From Candidatus Hodarchaeota archaeon (GTDB taxonomy: Archaea; Asgardarchaeota; Heimdallarchaeia; Hodarchaeales; Hodarchaeaceae): a stretch of 11,173 nucleotides of DNA. The stretch spans positions 1 through 11,173 of the forward strand of contig JAEOSP010000233.1 of the NCBI GenBank assembly GCA_016840305.1, in the 5' to 3' direction. Positions 6,927 through 11,173 of the stretch are shown here, piece by piece. The notes below the pieces were generated by a model. That model was not told the origin of the DNA. It did not search any database and worked only from the letters and a program-made list of their open reading frames with translations. Position 1 is the first letter of the stretch, and each line of letters starts with the position of its first letter. The position numbers were made by a program, and so were the translations under genes.

Positions 6927-7805
6927 ATGCATTATCGCAAACTGGGGAGAACCTCTCTAAAAGTTAGTGAAATTGGACTAGGTACAGAATACCTTGTAAA
7001 ACAATCCGAAGAGACCATAATTGAAACTGTAGAATCTGCAATAAACTCAGGTATCAATTATTTTGATATATTGATGTTTTACCCTCATTTTCTTGATGCT
7101 TTCCGCCAGGTGGTAACAGTTAACCGTGAAAAAATGATTCTTGCGGTTCATCTTGGAGCTGGAATGAAGAACAGCAAGCATAAAAAGCTAAGATCTAAAA
7201 AAACTGCTAAAGGATCATTTGACAGAGTTAAATCAGAATTAGGAATAGAATTTGCCGATATTGGAATTGTACAATATGTAGGCCCTCGTGAATACGACAA
7301 AATCATGACTCCAAATGGTTTGATCAAATATGTGACTGAACTCCGCGAATCTCGTCTTATTAAACACCTAGGTATCAGTACTCATGATCCCGCTACAGCT
7401 CTGAAAGCCATTGAGACAGGGCTTTTTGAAGTTCTGATGACACAATTCAATTTATTTTCCCTACATTTGCCTGCAAGACTTGAACTATTAAGAAAATGTG
7501 GAGAAAACAATATTGGTTTAGTAGCAATAAAGCCATTTGCAGGAGGGTTGTTACTAGCAAGCGGTAAAACAGTCAAAGTCCCTGCTTATAAATCAGGTGG
7601 TGTTTCCAAAGAGTATTTCATCCCATCTGAATCTAATTCACTTAGGAACTTAGCATTTATCTTAAATAACCCTTCTGTTTCATCTGTGATTCCCGGGGTA
7701 AAATCGAAAGTAGAATTACAAAACAACCTACATTTTTATGATGCATCTTCACAAGAAAAGAATTTCAAGTCTTTATTAGACTATTTTAGCAAGAGAGAGG
7801 TTTAA
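6927..7805 (+). CDS. Aldo/keto reductase-fold protein with altered catalytic residues
   Basis: The 292-residue protein has the aldo/keto reductase barrel from its first residues (MHYRKLGRTSLKVSEIGLGT), which fixes the start at ATG 6927. D47 and Y52 of the catalytic tetrad are at the right places in 'NYFDILMFYPHF'. The catalytic lysine position in 'ILAVHLGAG' is H75, and the catalytic histidine position in 'DIGIVQYVGP' is Q116. Later family segments are kept: LGISTHDP (148-155), 'TQFNLF', 'AIKPFAGG' and the cofactor loop IPGVKSKVELQNN at 255-267. It lacks the Cys cluster of the ferredoxin-fused reductases. NAD(P)-binding seems possible, while normal carbonyl reduction is doubtful. The family call is firm; activity is unknown. 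It is preceded by three inverted repeats and followed 83 bases later by a methyltransferase gene on the same strand. Confidence 0.85.
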   Translation: MHYRKLGRTSLKVSEIGLGTEYLVKQSEETIIETVESAINSGINYFDILMFYPHFLDAFRQVVTVNREKMILAVHLGAGMKNSKHKKLRSKKTAKGSFDRVKSELGIEFADIGIVQYVGPREYDKIMTPNGLIKYVTELRESRLIKHLGISTHDPATALKAIETGLFEVLMTQFNLFSLHLPARLELLRKCGENNIGLVAIKPFAGGLLLASGKTVKVPAYKSGGVSKEYFIPSESNSLRNLAFILNNPSVSSVIPGVKSKVELQNNLHFYDASSQEKNFKSLLDYFSKREV

Positions 7806-7841
7806 AAATTTCAGAATACTAGCACAATTCGAAGTAAATCG

Positions 7842-7850
7842 TTATTTATA
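7842..7850 (+). promoter_or_regulatory. TATA-like element before the methyltransferase gene
   Basis: TTATTTATA lies 39 bases before the ATG at 7889, at the right distance for a start site near 7873 and a short leader that includes the possible binding site GTGGA at 7878-7882. This suggests the methyltransferase gene has its own promoter rather than relying on the reductase gene. The match is moderate and A/T-rich chance matches are common here. Confidence 0.3.
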
Positions 7851-7888
7851 GAAGAATCAAATTATAGAAGGATAAACGTGGAATAAGG

Positions 7889-8983
7889 ATGATAAAGAAT
7901 AATAATTTGCTTCTTTCTGAAGCAGAACGACAGATTTTAGACGCAATTCTCTCCTTAGAATTAGCCCCTATTGCAGATAAAGAGGAAGAAGACGAAATAA
8001 CCAAGAAAGGGGATAGATTAGTTCCCACTCAAGACAATATTCGTAAACGGGGACGATTAATTCAGAAAATATATCCAGGAGAAGAAAAATGGATTGAAGA
8101 CTGGAAAACTCAGTTAAAGTTCCTTTTTACAAAAGAATTGATTCAAAAGATAACCTTTGAAGACGATAACCCCGTTTATGCACTTTCAGAGATAGGCAGG
8201 TCACACGCTAAACAGAGAAGACAGGAGCGAATTGGTAGATATTTTAGTGATATTCATATTAGAAGTGATCAGAGTAAAGCCTATTCTTTATTTTGTAACA
8301 AAGTGTTTGGAAAGGATCTGAACCAAGCGAATGTGATGGATATGGCACAATTGGATAAACTACTCGAAGTGCTTAACCTTGATTCTAAAAACAGAGTACT
8401 GGACTTAGCGTGTGGTATTGGCAGGATAGCAGAATACATTTCTGATACTACACAGGCTCATGTTCTTGGAATTGACATTGCTGCAACTGCTATTAAACGT
8501 GCCCAAGAAAGAACAAAACATAAAAGAAATCGCTTGGAATTTCAAGTTGGAGATATTGATAATCTGTCTTTAGATGTAATAGATGTTGATACTGTCATAG
8601 GAATTGCAACAGTTCATTATATAGAGGACTTGGATAAAATAATAGGACAATTAAAGGAAATTTTACTCCCTAATGGTCAAATGGGATTTTTTACCTTCCA
8701 ATACCGAGCTGAAACTGATTCTTCCGATATATTAATGCCAGAAAATTCTAAATTAGGACAAGTACTAAAAAAGAACAGCTTAAAGTTTCAAACTTGGGAT
8801 TTCACTAATAAGGAGATTAAGATCCGTCGAAAACAGATACAAATTGCACAAGAATTAATGAACGACTTTCAAGAAGAGGGAAACGGGGATTTATGTGAAG
8901 ATCGGATTGAGGAATGTGAGATAGATTTACCAAGATTGGAAACTGGTAATAAACGTCGATATCTTTATCATATTCAATTATAG
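7889..8983 (+). CDS. SAM-dependent methyltransferase with N-terminal winged-helix-like domain
   Basis: The 364-residue protein carries a class I Rossmann methyltransferase core at about 145-290. Motif I is VLDLACGIG at 170-178, the acidic residue ending strand two is D196 in LGIDIA, and the adenine-side motif is GDID at 221-224. 'DTVIGIATVHYIEDL' is strand four with the post-motif helix, and 'LLPNGQMGFFTF' is strand five. Residues 1-115 do not belong to the core: 'ERQILDAILSLE', 'LFTKELIQKI' and 'VYALSEIGRSHAKQRRQ' look like a winged helix with its wing, followed by a basic linker. The C-terminal part (after 290) may form a substrate lid. The substrate cannot be read from sequence; small molecules are usual for this subgroup. 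ATG 7889 is six bases after GTGGA. The fold of the core is sure, the N-terminal domain likely. Confidence 0.85.
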   Translation: MIKNNNLLLSEAERQILDAILSLELAPIADKEEEDEITKKGDRLVPTQDNIRKRGRLIQKIYPGEEKWIEDWKTQLKFLFTKELIQKITFEDDNPVYALSEIGRSHAKQRRQERIGRYFSDIHIRSDQSKAYSLFCNKVFGKDLNQANVMDMAQLDKLLEVLNLDSKNRVLDLACGIGRIAEYISDTTQAHVLGIDIAATAIKRAQERTKHKRNRLEFQVGDIDNLSLDVIDVDTVIGIATVHYIEDLDKIIGQLKEILLPNGQMGFFTFQYRAETDSSDILMPENSKLGQVLKKNSLKFQTWDFTNKEIKIRRKQIQIAQELMNDFQEEGNGDLCEDRIEECEIDLPRLETGNKRRYLYHIQL

Positions 8984-9098
8984 TAATGCAAAAAATTCTT
9001 CAGAAAAATAAGTCTACTGAATAACCGCACTGTGTGTGACTTTTTCGAAATTTACAAACATTGTAAACCAAGCTATGGGATGAAACCTTTGATTCTAA

Positions 9099-9106
9099 CA
9101 TTTATA
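9099..9106 (+). promoter_or_regulatory. TATA-like element before the leader ORF and flavoprotein gene
   Basis: CATTTATA at 9099-9106, about 25-30 bases before the purine tract at 9125-9138, would place a start site near 9127. The transcript would then begin almost at the GGAGG tract, arguing against use of the ATG at 9080. Moderate match only. Confidence 0.3.
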
Positions 9107-9139
9107 CAGAGGATTGATCTATCAGGAGAGGAGGAGGTA

Positions 9140-9205
9140 TTGCTAACTCGTAATCAAGATTTTACGATAATAATAGACATTGTATCAATTGATCCGATAA
9201 AATAA
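9140..9205 (+). CDS. Possible 21-residue leader peptide coupled to the flavoprotein gene
   Basis: A TTG at 9140 opens a 21-codon frame ending at TAA 9203-9205. The tract GGAGAGGAGGAGGT at 9125-9138 is the strongest Shine-Dalgarno-like sequence in the window, and its GGAGG at 9130-9134 sits five bases before the TTG. The stop overlaps the flavoprotein start as TAATG. The tract is about 70 bases from the flavoprotein ATG, too far to serve it directly, and the flavoprotein frame is closed by TGA at 9190-9192. The peptide resembles no known one. The same frame is open further up to ATG 9080 (41 residues), where the purine tract would code for GEEE. Supported by translation signals only; a leader regulating the flavoprotein by coupling is inference. 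Confidence 0.35.
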   Translation: MLTRNQDFTIIIDIVSIDPIK

Positions 9206-9807
9206 TGGAGCTTAAGGATGGGAAAAGAATGCAAGATGAGAAAATAGGAAAGAATAAGATATTGGGAATAGTAGGAAGTCCACGCCATGGAGGAAATACA
9301 GACTTACTAATAGATGAAATATTGAAAGGAGCAAAAGAAAGTGGTGCCGAAACAGAAAAAATTTTTCTATATAAACTGAAGATAAAGCCTTGTGATGGCT
9401 GTAAAGTGTGTTTTAAAGATAATAATGGTAATTGCAAATATGAGGATGATTTTGAAGAAGTAAAAAGGAAAATGGAAGAAAGTAATGCCTGGATAATTGG
9501 AACTCCAGTTTATTGGTGGGGACCCACAGCCATAACAAAAGCCTTCATTGATAGATGGTACCAACATAACATTAAAAGTCAGTTCTTTAGAGACAAAAGT
9601 ATGATACTTGTTGTTGCTTCTGGTGGAGCGAGTGAATCGTATTCTCGTCACATTGTTGGAATGATGGAAGATATTACAAATTATGTTGGTATTAATTTGA
9701 AGAATAAAATTATTTGTGCGGGAGTAAGTAGAAGAGGAGACGTTAAAAATAGACCAGAAGTCTTGGAAAAAGCATTTGATGCTGGAAGAAATATTTTTGT
9801 AAGGTAA
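9205..9807 (+). CDS. Iron-sulfur flavoprotein (NADPH-dependent FMN reductase family)
   Basis: The 200-residue protein has a flavodoxin-like fold of the FMN reductase family. The FMN phosphate loop is GSPRHGGNTD at 24-33 and the second FMN contact is GTPVYWWGP at 99-107. Between them lies a compact cysteine motif, C63-x2-C66-x2-C69-x7-C77, as in the archaeal iron-sulfur flavoproteins (Isf), where it binds a 4Fe-4S cluster beside FMN. Such proteins are cytosolic, usually dimers or tetramers, and shuttle electrons from ferredoxin, in some cases to oxygen or peroxide. The start at ATG 9205 overlaps the stop of the small frame upstream; ATG 9229 (residue 9) is an alternative, since family similarity begins near residue 18. 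The length is typical. Family call is strong; the in vivo donor and acceptor are unknown. Confidence 0.9.
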   Translation: MELKDGKRMQDEKIGKNKILGIVGSPRHGGNTDLLIDEILKGAKESGAETEKIFLYKLKIKPCDGCKVCFKDNNGNCKYEDDFEEVKRKMEESNAWIIGTPVYWWGPTAITKAFIDRWYQHNIKSQFFRDKSMILVVASGGASESYSRHIVGMMEDITNYVGINLKNKIICAGVSRRGDVKNRPEVLEKAFDAGRNIFVR

Positions 9808-9824
9808 TTAATTATCTATGAGAC

Positions 9825-9833
9825 TTTATATAT
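9825..9833 (+). promoter_or_regulatory. TATA box before the carboxypeptidase fragment
   Basis: TTTATATAT, preceded by GAGAC, lies about 33 bases before the ATG at 9866, predicting a start site near 9855 and a leader of about ten bases. A good TATA match shows that the remnant may still be transcribed. Confidence 0.4.
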
Positions 9834-9865
9834 CACAAGAGCCCCATTAAGTTAATTGATGAAAA

Positions 9866-10255
9866 ATGAAACGAAAGTTTGTTTTCGGGGGTTTGTTTTT
9901 CGGAATCATACTCTCATGCTTAATACCAGTTACCAATTCACATACATTATTGACTATAGTCAACCAACCAGAATCATTTGAAATAACATCAAAACTTTTG
10001 ACTGGAGAAGGTTATACCTTTATCTGGGAAGAATATGTTGACGCACCTGGAGATCAACAGGGAGATGATAGTATTGTCTTTGATCCTTCATTTGGGCCTT
10101 ACCACAACTATTCTGAACTCGTTAATAAGCTAATGAATCTCAATACGACATATCCAGAGATTATTCAGGTCTTTACAATAGGAAAAACTTATTTTGGACG
10201 TGAAATTTACTGTGTTCGGATCACAAATGAAACAATTAAGATTCCTTTCAGATAA
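9866..10255 (+). pseudogene. Truncated secreted M14 zinc carboxypeptidase (N-terminal part only)
   Basis: The 129-residue frame starts with a signal peptide (basic MKRK, hydrophobic 5-20, likely cleavage near TNS-H26), a short pro-region, and then from about Y79 the beginning of an M14 peptidase domain. 'YHNYSELVNKLMNLNTTYP' (in parts, 79-97) and 'IGKTYFGREIYCVRIT' at 105-120 match the first helix and the GxSxxGR-x-I strand. It stops at TAA just before the place where the zinc motif HxxE would follow. M14 domains are about 300 residues, so more than 200 residues including all zinc and catalytic residues are missing. The three forward frames to 10357 show no continuation, so this is a deletion or rearrangement rather than a simple frameshift. 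It may still be exported as a short protein, but peptidase activity is not possible. Confidence 0.75.
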
Positions 10256-10324
10256 CAACCAAATCTACTGCTTAATCTCCAGTGACTTCACCAAAAATTA
10301 GATGACTGAAAAAGAAAATACTAG

Positions 10325-10358
10325 GGTAAAATTTACCATTCTCAAGCGAGGTAATGGT
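10325..10358. terminator. Overlapping inverted repeats between convergent genes
   Basis: GGTAAA-A-TTTACC (10325-10337) is a near-perfect palindrome. Overlapping it, ACCATTCTC (10335-10343) pairs with GAG (10348-10350) and AATGGT (10353-10358), giving nine base pairs with an AAGC loop and a GT bulge. The second ends in the stop codon of the XRE gene. They lie between two converging genes, so a two-way terminator is plausible. The two structures share bases and cannot form together. Confidence 0.3.
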
Positions 10359-10576
10359 TAAAGGCCTTCCTGTTCAAAAATAAAAATTTCCTCTATTGGT
10401 GTTTTGAAAACCCTTGCGATGTTGTATGCTAATTTTAATGAAGGATTATATTTTCCCTTCTCCAGGAAAACTATTGTTTCCCTTCTCACACCTACCTTAT
10501 CTGCAAGTTCCTTCTGAGTTAGGTTATGCCTTGCCCTTAACTCTTTAATCCGTGTTTTCATGGAATTTCCGCTCAT
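10358..10576 (-). CDS. XRE (Cro/CI) family transcriptional regulator
   Basis: This 72-residue protein is one helix-turn-helix domain. '[20 protein letters not shown]' is at 8-27, the recognition helix '[12 protein letters not shown]' at about 31-42, then '[22 protein letters not shown]' completes the five-helix fold. It is typical of the small XRE repressors found beside DUF2178-type membrane proteins in archaea and Gram-positives. ATG 10576 overlaps the stop of the membrane protein gene (ATGA) and is preceded by GGAG four bases upstream. ATG 10561 (residue 6, MKTRIKEL) matches the usual family N-terminus and may be the real start. It is the last gene of the right-edge operon and likely represses it, as inferred from small-regulator logic. 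Confidence 0.92.
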   Translation of the reverse strand: MSGNSMKTRIKELRARHNLTQKELADKVGVRRETIVFLEKGKYNPSLKLAYNIARVFKTPIEEIFIFEQEGL

Positions 10577-10992
10577 CCTCTCCGATCATACCAATAATAC
10601 AGAAAATATTGCAAAGAAACCCCTATTGCGATAATAGGACCAGTTAAAGCAACAAAGGCAATATTATTGACGAGGTTCATGGCATTTAACACGATCAGAA
10701 CCGTTAAAGAGATATAAAGAAATCTAAAACTCCAATCTGTAGCTTTTAACCTGTTAGTTATTGATCGTTCATCGTGATTGATAATTGAGACGTTTTGGTG
10801 TCTTAGTTTGAATTCCCTGAATGAATAGAGTACGAGCGAAGTTCCAAGGATAATAATGAATCCGCCCAATAATATCTCATTTGTGGTTTCACTTGTATAA
10901 AGCCCTAGAACTCCCATCAAAATTAAAACTCCACCTAGTAGGATAGGAATTACTAATGGAAAAATTTTTTGTCTGTAAGCTTCCGATGCCAT
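10573..10992 (-). CDS. DUF2178-like four-helix membrane protein
   Basis: The 139-residue product has hydrophobic segments at about 8-32, 38-58, 86-106 and 108-132. The cytoplasmic loop between the second and third contains [16 protein letters not shown] (74-89), which fits the D-E-R...KA...S signature of the DUF2178 family. No function is known for that family, but its genes are commonly paired with a small XRE regulator, as here. The ATG at 10992 is 13 bases after the stop of the preceding membrane protein gene, and the end overlaps the XRE gene by four bases, so all three form one operon. A membrane sensor that controls the regulator is a plausible inference. Family call is good but based on one loop motif and topology. 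Confidence 0.78.
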   Translation of the reverse strand: MASEAYRQKIFPLVIPILLGGVLILMGVLGLYTSETTNEILLGGFIIILGTSLVLYSFREFKLRHQNVSIINHDERSITNRLKATDWSFRFLYISLTVLIVLNAMNLVNNIAFVALTGPIIAIGVSLQYFLYYWYDRRG

Positions 10993-11005
10993 TTTCTTTT
11001 AACCC

Positions 11006-11173
11006 CTAAACACTAAGTACTAACCTCTCTCTGTTAAACCATTTTTTTGACAGGAAAAAAGCCCCACATGTAAAGATCGTAATAATTAGGGATAACATTA
11101 CACCATGTAACATCGGATTAATGCCAAGAAATTCTTTCAGGAAAATCGAAATCAAAAAAATGATGAGGAGTCC
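11006..11173 (-). CDS. C-terminal end of a membrane protein, cut by the window edge
   Basis: On the minus strand an open frame enters at 11173 and ends at TAG 11006-11008, giving the last 55 residues. It has two hydrophobic stretches separated by 'KEFLGINPMLHG' and ends in the basic tail 'SKKWFNRERLVLSV'. The tail (helix, then K/R, FNRE, then a short hydrophobic end) resembles the C-termini of some ABC permeases, but this is too little to name the family. It precedes the DUF2178-like gene by 13 bases and is probably the upstream member of the same operon. Confidence 0.6.
   Translation of the reverse strand, partial: GLLIIFLISIFLKEFLGINPMLHGVMLSLIITIFTCGAFFLSKKWFNRERLVLSV

Noticed and set aside
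7382..8028. Minus-strand open frames at 7382-7576 and 7846-8028
   Set aside because: Antisense to the reductase and methyltransferase genes, serine-rich, with no start signals.
9080..9139. ATG 9080 as start of a 41-residue version of the leader ORF
   Set aside because: No ribosome-binding site precedes it, the TATA-like element at 9099 would start the transcript after it, and the purine tract is better explained as a binding site than as codons for GEEE. Not fully excluded.
9162..9651. Minus-strand open frames at 9162-9437 and 9367-9651
   Set aside because: Antisense to the flavoprotein, whose FMN and cysteine motifs make the plus strand coding.

Overview
The window is AT-rich (roughly two thirds A+T by eye) and looks archaeal. 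Gene starts are preceded by GAGGT or GGTGA Shine-Dalgarno (SD) sequences, several genes have TTTATATA-like TATA boxes at archaeal spacing, and winged-helix DNA-binding domains are common, including fused to membrane and enzyme domains. The mix (DUF3795 protein, winged-helix/methyltransferase fusion, HTH_34-type regulator, secreted M14 peptidase fragment, iron-sulfur flavoprotein) fits a mesophilic archaeon, possibly an Asgard lineage. That placement is inference: there is no rRNA or other marker gene in the window.

Layout. (1) 287-1239, plus strand: a CoA-binding Rossmann protein overlapping a Cys-rich DUF3795 protein. (2) 1240-1705: a non-coding stretch with one imperfect hairpin. (3) 1706-3745, plus strand: a 679-residue multi-domain membrane protein, the most unusual gene here. 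It joins a winged helix, a first membrane block, a second winged helix, a six-helix cation-diffusion-facilitator (CDF)-like membrane domain and a third winged helix. (4) 6636 down to 3760, minus strand: ABC ATPase and ABC-2 permease (4-base overlap), a 146-base gap with a 9-bp hairpin, then a six-helix membrane protein and a winged-helix regulator (another 4-base overlap). (5) 6637-6926: a divergent intergenic region with three inverted repeats stacked in front of the next gene. (6) 6927-9807, plus strand: an aldo/keto reductase-fold protein lacking two catalytic residues, a winged-helix/SAM-methyltransferase fusion, and an iron-sulfur flavoprotein preceded by a possible 21-codon leader ORF whose stop overlaps the flavoprotein start (TAATG). 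(7) 9866-10255, plus strand: the N-terminal remnant of a secreted M14 zinc carboxypeptidase. (8) 11173 down to 10358, minus strand: the end of a membrane protein (cut by the window edge), a four-helix DUF2178-like protein and an XRE-type repressor, in a tight operon.

How they work together. The minus-strand block at 3760-6636 reads as a drug/lipid-type ABC exporter next to its own membrane accessory protein and regulator. The right-edge operon has the same logic of membrane protein plus small DNA-binding protein. The 679-residue protein puts both functions in one chain and could be a membrane-anchored, metal- or ion-responsive regulator. No CRISPR array, tRNA, rRNA, insertion sequence or defence system was recognised.
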